This document shows positions 21,432-35,200 of a stretch of DNA of 64,000 nt, piece after piece. A model generated the notes under the pieces. The model saw nothing but the letters and a program-made list of their open reading frames with translations. It was not told where the DNA came from and did no database searches. This DNA comes from Geosiphon pyriformis (taxonomy: Eukaryota; Glomeromycota; Glomeromycetes; Archaeosporales; Geosiphonaceae), in assembly GCA_016748015.1 (NCBI GenBank), contig JAAOMT010000771.1, forward strand, positions 93,870 through 157,869. The letters run 5' to 3'. Position 1 is the stretch's first letter. Each line of letters starts with the position of its first letter. Position numbers and translations under genes: made by a program.

Positions 21432-22211
21432 AATAATTTTTTTTATGACAAAAAGATTGTTAATTCATTTCTGAGAACTCTCTTCCAGGTTATCTATATA
21501 TAATCAAAGAAAAAATTCTTCTCTTGAATCATTTATATTTTTATGCATAACATATAGTTTTGGAATTTTTATCTTTTTTTTTTAGTTTTGCATCTCAACT
21601 TTTAATCACCAATCTCTAATTTTCGGTACGTTCCAATTGTTTGGTTTCTCTGATATGTTATAGTTTTTGATATCAATAGACTATTTCTCAAAGAACAATT
21701 GCAAAAAATTAAATTAAAAATAAAAGCTCAAGATTTTCAAAGTAAAAGTGGATGAATTTTACATTTATATTATTGTTAAAACGGGAAAGTTAGATAATTA
21801 TGAGCATCATATTATTGTTTTTGTAAAATCCAAATACATGCATATCCCAAATGATTAAATTCTTTATAATGTTTCCAAAAAATCTTATAAATTGCTTAAA
21901 AACTCCCTTTTTGATAAAAGATTAATATTTAATGAATTATTATTCTTTGAAATAAAAATTTGAAAAATGCAATTAGTAGTTTATTATTTTTTATAAAAAT
22001 ATGTCAATAAATACTTGAAACATTAATATATGAGTTTTCATATTAATTGGTTATGTTACAGTTGAAAACTGGTGGGTTTCAAAAACATATTGAATATCTA
22101 ATGAAAATAAAAATAATTCATAAAGTTACAATATCAAGACACAGGTTTTTAAATAAGTTAAATACCTAATAGAAACAGAAATCTTTCTTGTTATTAACGT
22201 TGCAAACTGAG
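21432..22211. other. AT-rich spacer, no feature seen
   Basis: I see no ORF, repeat or motif that I can support between the Tc1 relic and the Hsp70-like pseudogene. Confidence 0.5.
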
Positions 22212-24412
22212 TTAAAATTCATTCACATAATTAAAAAATGTTGGTATAATATCATCATTCTCTTTGTCCCATGTGGTGACTGTAATCTCCTCCTTGTTAA
22301 ATGTAAGTCCAAATTCAACAGCCCTATTTAATCCTAAATGGACATTGGGTAAACTTTCGGGACATTAAAAGAAATTAAAAGTGTTTTCAGCAAATATGTT
22401 GGAAAAAATTATTTATTTATCAAGATACCTTATCGTCATTTCACCTACTAGCTTCATATCAGGGTCATCACAATAATAACCATTTTTTTTAGAGTATAAT
22501 ATATTTAAAGTTAATATGTTCTTGATTAGCTCTAACAGGATATCAACCGGTGCTGTTACTCTACGTGCGACTAAACGATCAAATTTTAAAATACAACCCT
22601 CCGGAGTTTTATGTTTATTTGGATCAACTCCTTCTTTCCAAACGGTTGAGATTTGAATTTCATAAGTATATTTCAATACACGCGATTTCACCAGTGGTTT
22701 ATCAAGTCCCCAATGAATTTCATCACAATTTATTAAAAACATAAAACCGCCACCTTTAATGAAATTAAGCTCTTGAAACTTACATAATGTACGGCACCAC
22801 GTAAAATCGCAGCGAGAGGATTCTGTGGTACGACTATTATACCAATTTCTTGACTAAATATTTTTTTGATTCTTGCGATCAGATAGGGACTTTCGGCAAA
22901 TCATCCAACCACAAAAATTGCTGAACATTTATCCTCTCTATTGGCGTTGATTTGATTTCGAATCAATCTAATAATTTTATCTACAACTGGATCAAACATG
23001 GCCTTAATATCCTCAAATTGAAGTTCAACCATCCATTCATCTTCCTCCATTTGTTTCTTAACGTTAGTGTTGATATATTGTTTTAAGGCTAGACAAAAGT
23101 GTTCGATATAAAGTTCAATTGGTCGAAAGGTGGAAGAATCATCGTGAAACCAGTGTTTCACATGTTGACAGAAAAATTTATTAACTAAATATTGATATCA
23201 GCCATAATATCTTTCTTTAAAGACTTTCATTGCTTTTATGCCAAACCATCGTCCAAGAAATAGAATAAAATTCAGTGTCAACATAGGTACTACCACAAAG
23301 ATAGCCAGTGCGCTCGGTAATTTCACCCAATTTGTTTTCTGCCAGCAATTTTCGCGTGGTCAAGTCAACTGATCCTCTTCCACAGTCACAAACCATAAAC
23401 GATGCTAATAATGATACAAGAAAAAATTAGCGTTTCAACTAACATACACCTCATGTTAATTTATTAATGATTCGAAAAACCAACCTCCAACGTCTAATTG
23501 ATCTTCTTTTAAAATTTGCATGCAATAAATAACTGCTGCTTTGGCTGTTAGCCAAGATAGTAAAATAGAAGTGTTTAGATAAATGAAAAATCATGCCAAA
23601 TTGGAATAAGTCATTTTAAGAATTTACGTTCTGATATAAATTCGAAATTGGTTGCATGCTTTGTGGCCAAGAAACCAGCCTTGAATATACAATCCCGAAA
23701 AATTCCTTTAGTTCCGGGTACCTATGCAAAAAAAAATAGCAATGATTCGGTTTAAGTAAATTAGGCATAAAATTCTCGAATCTTATCTACAGAAATATAG
23801 AAACTAGTGGAAAGTCGTAATCTACCCATTTGGCTAGAACAGTGAAGACAAACAGGACTTGAGGGAAAATTATACCAAGCCATTGTTTTTCCAGAGTTTC
23901 TTTTATCAACTTAAAGCAACTCAAATAAATATTATGTGATCTCATAGAGTTATAAAATTACAGCAATTGTAAACCTTTTGCATTTCACATAGGAAATCAG
24001 TGATTGCAGTCCTAAAATTTAAACCGATCGGCATTTTTGGCTTTTTTTCTTCGCTCATATCAGCCAAATGAAGTTTAAAAAACTCAACGGGAGGAGGATC
24101 AATAAATTTTTTATCTCTTTTGGATGGTTCTTTAGCAATGACCGCGTAGCCCCACAACTTCACTTTTCAATCATTATCATATTGAAGAACCGTATTTGTT
24201 TTTGGGGAGATGTGTCTGAGAAATGAGTCGTGAACCATGACATCATGATTAATTTTGTGACTATAAGCAAAACCTAAAAAAACCAAGATATTTCTTTTAT
24301 TTTTGATTCTAACACATAAAAAACTGTTGAAAACTTTTGAAGAAGCATTTCTACCGCTGTAAGTCGTGCCAAAATCAATGGCTACAACAACTCGAAGATC
24401 TATTGCAAACCT
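22212..24412 (-). pseudogene. Hsp70-family (HSPA12-like) ATPase gene, pseudogene with at least six introns
   Basis: Exons read on the minus strand: ...24355, 24273-23975, 23909-23826, 23721-23628, 23544-23485, 23404-22784 and about 22709-22212; introns of 65-104 bases begin GT and end AG. The phosphate-1 loop AIDFGTTYSG opens the protein; VLFVFTV, CDCGRGSVDLT (phosphate-2, with R where the family has G) and FVVG-stop-FAESPYL (adenosine motif) follow. A substrate-domain-like part ends at 22212. Disruptions: TGA at 24167-24169 (W expected), one extra base near 23268, TGA at 23198-23200, TGA at 22901-22903 (G expected), TAA at 22413-22415, and another TAA in the tail. The acceptor before 22709 is unclear. 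No ATG was found; an upstream first exon is likely. Large expansions of this family are typical of arbuscular mycorrhizal fungi. Confidence 0.85.
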
Positions 24413-25879
24413 AAGTAATTTATTCACAAAGTTTAAAGCTCTTGTTTTTTCACAAAAAAAAAGAAAAAAGAATTTATGCAAAATCCCAAATAGAGAATGC
24501 TAAAATTCAGATCTTTGGTCCAACCAAGCTAGTTTGTTTTTCGTACAAATACTACGTGTAGTCAAGAATAAATGGGCTAAGCTTAGAATGGCTATGCCTA
24601 TTTGTTTATCGGTTGCAAAAACTTTTAAAACAAGTTTGAGCCCAAAATTGAACAAGGAAAACGTCGTAGAATGACAATAGCAATCTCTTCGGCTTATTAT
24701 TTTCCCAATATTTAGAATTGAAGGCTGATTGTAACTACTGGTCAGCGGCTTTTCCTTTCTTCACTTTCTTAACCATGTTAAAATATAAATTTGAAAATAA
24801 ATAAAAAAAATATGAATTTTTTTCTAAAACGTTTCAATATTGTATAAAAATAAAAATAATGTAAATTTTAAATATTTTATTTAAATATCGGTTTTTATAA
24901 AAAAAAATTTTAGCAATAATTGCAAAATTATTTTTAAATAATAAAATATTCAAAAAAATACAATATAAAAAAACATTATATGCCAAAAAATATGAACATT
25001 TACCAATTAAATCATCAGTATTATTATTATTAATTATTTCCACTTTTGTATATAACTTAAGTCTTTAAATTAAATAACTAAGTTTTGGTTTTATAATTAA
25101 TTATCAAAAAATAATATTTTTACTGATTTTTTAAACAAATTTTTTAAAACAAATTTCTTAGTTAAGACTGTATACAAACCCCAAATTTTTGTTCAAATTA
25201 CATATAATTTACAAAATAGCCAAGTTATTGAATATTTCTTCTAATTTCTAAATTCTTTAAATATAATCTGAAATTTTTATGACACCACATTTGCTGTAAA
25301 CTGAGCTAAAATCTTAAAGTTATAAATCTTTTTTTAACACTGTTGACAATTTATTATGTACAATCTTCATTATATGTATATGTAAATTTGCAAATTTAAA
25401 CTGGATTTAATATTTAAATCAGGAATTTTATATAATATTTAAACTCTTTTTAACCAAATGTATTTACACATTTTAAAACAAGCTTTGCCTTTTAGCAGAA
25501 ACAATCAACATTTTTATATAAGTGTTTTATTACATATTGTGCATTCACAAATATTATTGACCCTATTTTTGCTTTTTAAATATAAGTTTATCAAATTTAA
25601 ACACAACAAAGGCCGAAAATTTACAGTTTTATTAGCCAAAAATCTGGTTTTAAAACACTTACATGTTCTCTGATCTTAATTTAATTTATAGTTAAATTTT
25701 TTTTCTTAATTAATGTTATAATTCTGCATTTTTCAACCCAATATTTGCTTCGAGAATCAGATCAATTTTTTTTCAATTCAATTTTACACCATTTAATTAT
25801 CTGTTAATATTGTTGATTTTTTGTAAACAGAAATTATTTCTATTATTAATACAATTGCTTATAATTTTGTAATATTAAT

Positions 25880-26515
25880 AACATTATGGAAACTTTTAAT
25901 TTTTAGTTATATTAATTATCCACGCATATTGATTTAGTTATTAACTCGATTATTAATCTGATTATTGACTGAATTATTAATGTGATTACAAATTTAATAA
26001 TTGATCCCTTTTCAAAAGTATATAAGTAAAACTCTCCAAAGTTATAAAAAAGTATTCACACATGGATCAATTAAATTTTGATAAAGATCAAAACAATGAT
26101 ATCAACTTCTTTAAATTTCTTTTTACTATTTCTTTTTTTTTCTTTTCTTGATTTGTATATTGTTAGCTTTTGTGAAGAATATTGAATAAAGATTTATTGA
26201 AAAGTACAAACAATACCTGTTATTGAATTATAAAAGCAAAAACATAAGGCATATAATTATAACAGATGTATTTTTTTTTGTTGACAGTACAAACTATTCC
26301 TTAACTTTCAGATTCTCTTGTTACTTTTGTGAATAATAATAACTGAAATATTAATGAAACTGATCTTGTACATTGAATTCTTACAAATTTAATTCACTTA
26401 TTAAAGTTGAATTTCTCTTTTATCATTTTTCACCATACAATATTTTGTTTTACTTTGCTATCTGTTAATTTGTTATTTCAATCTGTAATAATATCATTAT
26501 TTTCAACTTTAATTC
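25880..26515 (+). repeat. Dispersed repeat R1, copy Y
   Basis: Plus-strand copy of the repeat at 1225-1960. It has the 12-bp tandem array (25929-26006), a TATA box AGTATATAAGT at about 26017, a T/C-rich tract, ATTGAATAAAG, ACATAAGGCATATAATTAT, TTGTTGACAG, ACTGATCTTGTACATTGAAT and an end near ATAATAATATCATTAT. The match continues through the whole unit in one orientation, so it is one mobile repeat and not chance AT similarity. A TG...CA LTR could span about 25802-26288 (start TGTTAATA, end GTTGACA), but the start is uncertain. Confidence 0.6.
25929..26006 (+). repeat. 12-bp tandem repeat, about 6.5 units
   Basis: Units at 25929, 25941, 25953, 25965, 25977 and 25989, e.g. TTAATCTGATTA. It is the reverse complement of the unit at 1772-1855 and stands about 10 bases upstream of a TATA box. 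Confidence 0.75.
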
Positions 26516-29500
26516 TCATGTTTAAACTTTCAAAGCACATTATACTATCTTTTTTACTGATTTAAATTCCAGGTTTTTAATTGAATCATTAATAAAAATA
26601 AAAATACTACAATTTTTACTCTTTTTTAATTTGTTTTATTACCAGCATTCTTTATTTTTTCAAATTTTACGTATTAATAAACTAATTAAAAACAAATATA
26701 TATAACCAAAAGTTTGAATGCATTTAAACTTATATTACAAGTATTTAGTTTGCACTTAATCAAATTCTTATTATTTTAGCCAAAAAATTATTCAATGAAT
26801 TAATTTTAAGCCTTATAAAACAAATAACAGAATTTTTAAATCTATATTTGAAAAGTCTATTAAGTATTTTATCGAAATTAGAAAACTTAATAAAAACTGC
26901 TATTTTAATTTTTGTTTGCACTTACTTAAATGTTTTGATTCTATATAGCAAAAAATAATAAATAACTTTACTAAAAAATCTTTAAACAATTTGCTTTAGA
27001 TTTTAGATTGCTTCTAATAAAATGCTTCCATTTTTTACAAATTTTTTTGTTAACAAAACTTATTTGCATTCAAAAATTAATAATTGAAAATAGAATTATT
27101 GAAACCAAGTAATAATATTGTTTGTCTAAAATAGCTTTTCTAAGCATTTTGTTTGCAAAATATTTAATATTAGCATAAATTTTTTTAAGTTAGTTTACTC
27201 CAATCCTTTGTTCAAAGCATAATATCAAGCTATTAATAAAATTCTTTTGGTTTTATGACAGAAATATTTTTTTACTAATAATCAATATTGTTTTCAAATT
27301 TTATAATTAATTAATATACTACTGTTTTTTTATTATCTATCAAAATATTATTAATCATAAAAAATTTATTTGCAATATTCAAAATATATTAGATAGTTGT
27401 ATGACTATAGCTAATTTATATTGTGCTATCAACAAAAGCACATTGCAAAAAATAATGTTCAGTTTGTTTTAACTTCAAAATGTCTAGTTTTAGAAATAAG
27501 TTTTAAGTCAATATAATATTATAACATACTTTGTTTTTTTTACACAAATTTAGTTTTAAAAAAATTCAACTTATTAAGTTATATGTTTTATGTATATTCT
27601 GCAAAAACCATTTACAATTCTTTGTTTTTTTTGTGTATTCTCAATTACTAATCCAACAGTAAAAATAGAAATTCAAATGAATGTATCTTTTAACATTAAA
27701 AAACTATTACCATAAAGCAAAAACTTATAATTACAGTCTGTAGAGATGAGTTTAATAATAATTTTAAAAGTATTTTTTTAACAGTTTTAATTAGTGTAAT
27801 AGATTTAGTACTTGTTAACAAAATTTTCTATTTACATGGTTTAGAAGTTATTATTATTTATTTATTTAATAAGCAATGATTAAATATATTTAATAAAAAC
27901 CCCAAAATAAATAAATTACTGCATTTGCAAATTTATTTAGAATTTTAAAAAAGCCTGTAGCTTTATTGTTAAGCAAATGTTTTGACACTTTTAAGAATTC
28001 ATCTATTCTAATATAATTCATAATTTTAACAAAACTATTATCTTTTATGTATTCCATAAACTTATATTAATTTTTTCAAACTACAAACATATTGTTTATA
28101 ATATTTCTTTTAAGTTTATTATTTTATAATTGTATCAACTCTAGATCTAATCTCCTGAAGATTCAAAATAGTCTAACATTATCTTTTTAAATGGCTATTT
28201 TAAAATGCTTTTTATGATGTGCTTTTTATTTGTCTCTAAATTTTTTATTTTTTTATGAATTACTTTTTAAATTTGCATTTTTTTAGCATTTTTACTTTCT
28301 GTATTTTAAAACAGCAGTAAGATTTTCTAATTCTGGTCATTAAAATTTCTATTCTATTTAAGTTTTAACTTAAAACATCTTTTATCTTATCAATATTTTT
28401 TCTATTTAACTTATCTTATTATGTTAAGAGCTTTATTTAATTTTTTAACGCTATTTAATTCAAGAATCTTGAAAATTTTAGAAACAAGTAATTTAATTTA
28501 TAAAACTTTAAAAACATTTGTTTATTGCAGAATTCTTATTTTTGAACCAATATTTTTTAAAATCTTTATTTTTAACTTGTATATTATATTTTTAAGAATA
28601 TTTTACATAATATTTAAGTTATTATTTACTTTAATTTCATTACAATTAGGCAAATTGTCAATTGTATTTATCAATATTTCCAGAATTAAACTGTTTTTAC
28701 TTTTGGTTTTTAGTATTCTTTAATCTATATTTTCATTACTTTTTATTGCTTGTTTGCAAATTGCATTTGTTTTGAAATTAATTAGATTTTTTAGCCTTAT
28801 AAAATTGAAAATATTTTATAATTTGCATTAAAACATTTACCTATTTATAAACTTTCTTATTAATTATTGTGCCAAATATTTTAGCATGAAAGCATATATA
28901 ATTAATTAGTTTTAAGTGTTTATGAAATTATTTTAAATTTATTTTTTTGACATAAAATTATTTGGTAATATATACTAAAACCAAAACTTTTAAATTACAA
29001 CAAATTAGCCACTCTTTAAATTATTTTTATTAAGATCTCTTTTAACCAAAAGAAAAAAAAGTTCAAAAACATAGAAAAATTTGTATAAAAAAGAGCTTTT
29101 ATTATGTAGAAAATGTATCTTATATTAAATATTTTAAGCAAAATACTACTTCCAACACTTAAAATAAAAACAATTCATTGAAAAAAAATTCTTTTAACTA
29201 CTAACTATAGATATATTAGTTTATCAATAGACCCAAAATTAGTTATTATAATTGTTTTTATAAAATTAATTCGAATTGAGTTTTAAAATCGGGATAATTC
29301 ATTATAAGTTTGAATACTTTAAAAAAAATACTTAAGATTTATTAAAAATTAGACTTGATTGAATTTATAAACTGGTTAATAACTTCTTAAAACATAAGTT
29401 ATTACATTGAAGATTTTCTTCTGCTGAAAATGAAAAGCAATTACTGAAAACTTGGATTTAGCTATTAGCTTATAATATTTTCCTACACAAAAAAAAATAG

Positions 29501-32013
29501 TGTAATAACAGAATTAGGCCAAAATTTTGACAGCAATATATCTATTAGAATTAAAATAATTTTGCAATAGAATAAACATAATCAAAAAATAAAATCTTTA
29601 ATAATCTTGTGATAATAAAATTAAATTATTTATATGCTTATGTCATCTTATAATGTTTTTTGTTTAGCAAAATTGCTTATTTTTTGTATTAAATGTTGCT
29701 ACTTTCTATATTAATTTATTTATAATAAAATAATATCATTTAAAGTTTATACAGTTTTTAAAAATTTTAACTTAGCTATTAAATTCATAACAATATTTGA
29801 AAATTCTTGAAAACTTTGCTTTATCCTATTTATTCTCTTTATTATATAGATATTAGCATTATAAACAACCGCTAACAAGTTTTTATTACACTATTTATTA
29901 ATGAATTTTGCTTAAAAACTACTATTAAAAACTAATATTAATAAATTTTTAAGAAAAATCTGAAAAAAATCTTTGTTAATAGTAATTAGCATAATTAAAC
30001 TTTGTTCTGTTTTGGTTATTTATAACTCAAATTCTTTAAACATTCTTATTTTTAATATTTCTTAAATTAAAGTTTATTTTTTATTACAAAATCTGTAATT
30101 AAATATTTTATTTTTGAATATCTTTTATAAAATTCATTTTAATACTTTTTTACTTTTATTTTTGGCTGAAAGTATTTACAGTGCCAGCTTTTAAACAAAA
30201 AAACTACTTGAAAAATAATTATTATTAATTAAATAAACAATATATAAAAATTTGTAAAAAAAATATATAAAGAACTTCAAAACAATGAAACTTTTACTAT
30301 GTAAAAATGTTTTCTAGCTTTTTTCAATTAAGAAATTAATCCATTTTTTAATAAATATCAGTGAATATATTTTGAAAAACGTTTTAAAATTTGTTTTTTT
30401 ATGTTTTAATTAAGTATAATCTTATCAAAATTTATAATGTTTTTATTTTTAAAAGTTAAACTATACAGTTAACTTATGTTTTTTATAATATATAATTAAT
30501 TATTCAAATTTAAATTAATAAATATTATTTATCTTTTAAACTAAATATATTTAATGTTTCTATTTTTCAGTCTTCTTTTTACAAAACATTATTTTTTTTC
30601 TAAATATATACTACATATATTATAAATTTTTTTATAACTTAAATAACAGCAGACAAATTTCCAAAATTATGCTCATTAAAAAAATAGGTTTTTTTTCTAT
30701 TCTTAAACTGGCTAGAGTTTTTAAGCAAATAAAAAATTAACTTAAATATACCTTTAATTTAAAAATTTGATAAAACAAATTTAATTTCAATATTTATAGC
30801 AAAATTTATTTGGTTTAACAACAATAAACTCAACCAATTTTGACAAGTTTTAAAGTTTTAACTTAAATAAGTTAATCTTAGAATTATAATTAGCATTGAC
30901 AAAATCAATAGAAGAAATAATATTATAAATTTTTGAAAAAACAACAACTTTAACATAAAACACAAATTAATAAATCAATTAACAAAAATTTTAAATATGA
31001 CAAAAAACTTAAAAACTGCTTAAAAACAACAACAAAAATAGTATTATAAATACACATCAAATAATTTTTATACAAAGTATTAATTTATTAAAAGGTTTTC
31101 TAAACTTGAAAATAATAATAAAAAATTATTAATAATAATTAATATTAAAAAATTAAAGAATAAAACAAGTTTATTTACCAATTTGAAAAACCAAATTACT
31201 AATTTTAAAGACTGTACAATTATAAAAAAAGTTGATTGATTTGGTTTTAAAATATTATAAAAAATAATAACTTCTTTTTAATTGACAAAAAAAGTTTAAA
31301 TATTATTTTTAATTATTAAAACTAACTAATAAATAAAAATAGCATAAACAACTTCAAAAAACTTAAAATATATAACAACATATTAAAAACCAATAGATTT
31401 TAGTTTAATACTCACAAAATTATTAAAAATACTTGATCTTTTTAAAAATAATATTCAAAAAAATTATATAAAGTTACAATAACAAAAGCAAAAACAGACT
31501 TATAAAAATTTTATAATTTTAAAAGAAATAAAAAAAAGAATCAGAAAGCTTAATTTAATTTAAGAAAACTTGAAATACAAACTTTATACAAAAAACTTTG
31601 TTATTGTTCTTTATAATTAACTTCAAACCAAAAAAACTTATATAAATTCAAAAGCAAACTTAATATAAACTATTTTAATTTTAGCAATTTTACCAGACAT
31701 TTAAATAAAAACCACTTATTTAAAAATATTTTAATAATTTGCATTAATTTTTTAGTTATTACCAAAAACAATATTTGCAAAAAAAATTATTTTTATTTAA
31801 TTAATTCAGTTTTAAAATTAGGTAACTTAATAAAATACTATTGTTTATAATCAGATTTAGAATAAGCACTGTAATTAGTATAGTTATAACAAAAAAACAA
31901 GCTTTAAAGTAAAAATAGTGTTCTTAAAAACACTAATAAAAATAGCTTTTTTTAGATATTATTAAATTAACTTTTTTAGATAAAAAAAGTTGTACTCAAA
32001 GCCAAAAACAATA

Positions 32014-32024
32014 TTTTAATAGTA
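32014..32024 (+). repeat. Candidate target-site duplication of the LINE, left
   Basis: TTTTAATAGTA directly left of the poly(T) (the poly(A) of the minus-strand LINE). The same 11 bases occur at 38642-38652. AT-richness lowers the weight of an 11-bp match, but both positions are where the duplication should be. Confidence 0.5.
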
Positions 32025-32268
32025 GTTTTTTTTTATTAAAGTTTAACAAGTGGAATTCAAACACCACTTAGTGCTATATATCATATAAATGATTTAAACT
32101 AAGCAAGAATCATGTCTTTGCTACACATGACCAGACATTCAGACTAGTCAGAACAACACTATGTACTTATATGAACTGAAGCCATGTCACCAACACCTGC
32201 ATAAAACAAACAACACTTATAATACCCAAAACTAATGCCAAGTGCATTAGCAACACTCAACAACCTAA

Positions 32269-35200
32269 TTACTCTAGCCGATCATGTGGAATCAACTTAT
32301 TCTTCTTCATAATGGCCCGGTGTTTCACATGGACCAGCCAGATATTATTACGAAATGCAAGACAAAACTTCCATATAAAATTTACAACATTGACCACTAC
32401 CATCTTAGGATCCTTGTAAACAGAAACAAACTCACAATACCAATTGCCAAAAACAAAACCCTTACACAGAATTGTACTGACAATCACATCCAAAATACAA
32501 GTCAACAACAACTGCAATATGTACGAAAAAGAATGAAACAGACCAGAATGCACCTCCCAGGCAGCTACATAAGTGTCTAACAAATTGGCGCAATTATCAG
32601 CATCAGAAAAGCAAGAAAAGACATGGTTTGAGACTTCTACCTCACCACAAAACAAACAAATTACACTGGAATAACCCCTATCATACAGATGCTTTCGCAC
32701 AGCAACAGGAAAGTGATGATAAAGAGCTTTCATAAAATATGTACAAAAGCCAGCCATCCAAATACTAGTAAAACCAGTCACCATGTGAGAATTCAGGTGC
32801 CACACCAGAGAGGACCTCAACCAGTCAATATCAGCATGCAAACAACCTGGAACAACTCAGGAACCAGAACCAATCTCCCAATGCGCACGATGGATTGACC
32901 TGAATATGTCATGAACAAAATGCCTCAAATTACCAAAAACTGTATTAACACCAGCCTTCAAAAACCTCTCACTGACCAAGTGGGGCAAATGCCAGGCAGA
33001 AAGGGCAGCATTCTTAGCCAGCGCATCAGCACACTCGTTGCCTGAGACACTCAAATGGCCTTTAACCTTAATCCAATTAACATCCAAATTTTTGTGATAA
33101 ATAACATTGGTGATGTGACGATGCTCAATTCAACAACAATTCTTGAAATCAGGGCCAACCAATAAAGACTTCGACCTGCAAGCATTGATAGCCACCTGGC
33201 TGTTCAAGAACAAATCAACTGAATGAAAAGAAGAAACACACTCAAAAACCAAAGCAATGGTCTGCAACTCTGCCAAAGTAGAAAAAACCAAACCAGAAAC
33301 CCCTACACTCAGACCCAAATTAATGTTTTCAAAGAAAACTGCAGCACCAGCCAATATGTCAACAGTGTCTAAGTTACTCAGAGACCCATCTGTGTACACA
33401 GAGAGGCAGGCGGCACCTACACTCAACAGATCATTACAAATAACACCAAAACCAAGAGACTGACAGATGTCAGAAGAACCACCAACACTCTCATAAGGGA
33501 AATGACAAGAAGGAAAAGCTACACCACTAAAAAAACATACAGAGAAATCAAACTAAAAGGGGACCAGGCCATGAGAGTTCAGTCTTTTCCAACACTTGAA
33601 AGTCTTCCAATCAAAAACAATGCCATTCCAGTCACAAAGCTGTTCTACAAAAGCAATACCATAATGCCTAAGGGAGGAGACACATTTGAAGAAAATTGTC
33701 TTACTGAGTACTAGAGACATAGAAGTACCATACCAAAGACAAAAAGCATCAGCCAGAGATCTACCCAAAGACAAATCACACCCAGAAAAAATACAAACCA
33801 CACCTGCCAAAAAGTTGTTTGAAGGGCTGACTTTAACACGAACAGAAAACAACAAAGAGTGACGAGAACACCAGTTAAGAACCTGGAGATTGTGAGACCT
33901 ATAAGAAAACAAGCAACCCAAAACACCAACCGAATTTGCAAAAGCAATAACAGAAGCCAACTTGCTCTCAGCCTGAATTTGCTCAAAAGTCTTTAAATTG
34001 TACAAGAAAGAATAATAAAGTGCATCATTGGGAAAGTCCAAAGACAGCCCAGATTTGAATTTCAGGACCTTGTGAATTAAAGCATTCCATTTATTACACA
34101 TACTGAGAGGAATAAAACTGAACTGAGTTTTGTAGCTAACAATATGAAAGAGAACTGAAGACACCAAATAAGCAAACTGTTTATCTGAAATAATTTTTTT
34201 CAGAATAAAATTGACAAAAAACCGAATATCTGAATGTGCCTTAACCAAGCTAGACTTTGAAAGACCATTAGAAGATAAAAAAATACCCAGATAATGATGA
34301 GATTCACCTCTTTTAGTGATGGAAATTGGCATATCACTGATAGTTAAGTAAAGAGCAGTGACCTGACAGTTGATAGAAATGGCCACAGTTTTGTCATTGT
34401 TTATCGAAATGTCATTTAAATAAAAGAACTCACTAGCAACATTGAGGATGTGTTGTGTAGCAGCTTGGCTGCTACCGACCCAGATAGTATTATCAACAAA
34501 AGCACTAGTGGCCAGAAATGATGTTAGCCCAGCTTGAGATTCTACTTGGCCAGTCTTAGAAACAAAATGAGAAATCAACCTGTAACCACAAATGCTCTTC
34601 TGTTTCTTAACCTTACACAAAAGCAAATCATAAAATATGCACTAGAGAAGTGGTGAAAAAACCTCTCCCTGATCTAATCCATCGTGAACATGATATCTAT
34701 TAGTCAAACCAAAATCTGTCATCACTCTGTTAGTGCAACCATTATGAATGCTACCAAAAAATCTGATAAATTTGTCACATATTTTGATCCTGATCAAACT
34801 CCTCTTGAGATGTTCCCAACCAACAGAATCATAAGCTTTGCGCATATCCTGTAAAACCAGCCACAACTTTCAGTTTTTTTCCAAAGCATCATCGATCACT
34901 GAACCAATAACAAAGATAGGCGATTGAGTAGACATATTTTTCAGAACAGAGAAATTGTCCCCACAGAGAACATTAAAAGTGCTACAAGCCAGAGAGATCT
35001 GATTTGAAAGAATCTTGGAAAGGATCTTGCAAGCTGTTTCAATCAAAACAATAGGGTGAGTATTTGTAAGAACCTCTTCTCACTCGTAAGATTTAAGAAT
35101 TATTAAGACCCAGGTTTCCCTCCAAGATCCAAGTACTGACTAACAACCCAAACAAAAATTTAAGAGCACTAAAAGCATATCCAAGACTGACTTGTAACAG

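Larger units (their letters stand above)
24413..32013. other. AT-rich desert without recognisable genes
   Basis: Apart from the R1 copy at 25.9-26.5 kb I see no gene. The sequence is extremely AT-rich. CpG is very rare (about ten by eye between 24.8 and 32.0 kb) while GpC is common. The few ORFs, such as 28421-28723, are low-complexity F/I/L/K chance ORFs. The part just left of 24800 is less AT-rich and may be the old upstream region of the Hsp70-like gene. Confidence 0.6.

Noticed and set aside
28421-28723. 100-residue ORF in the AT desert
   Set aside because: Almost only F, I, L, K, N and S in very AT-rich DNA; no homologue-like pattern; a chance ORF.
33257-33463. Plus-strand ORFs across the LINE (e.g. 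also 32284-32580, 35473-35703, 37773-38535)
   Set aside because: Shadows of the minus-strand LINE frames.
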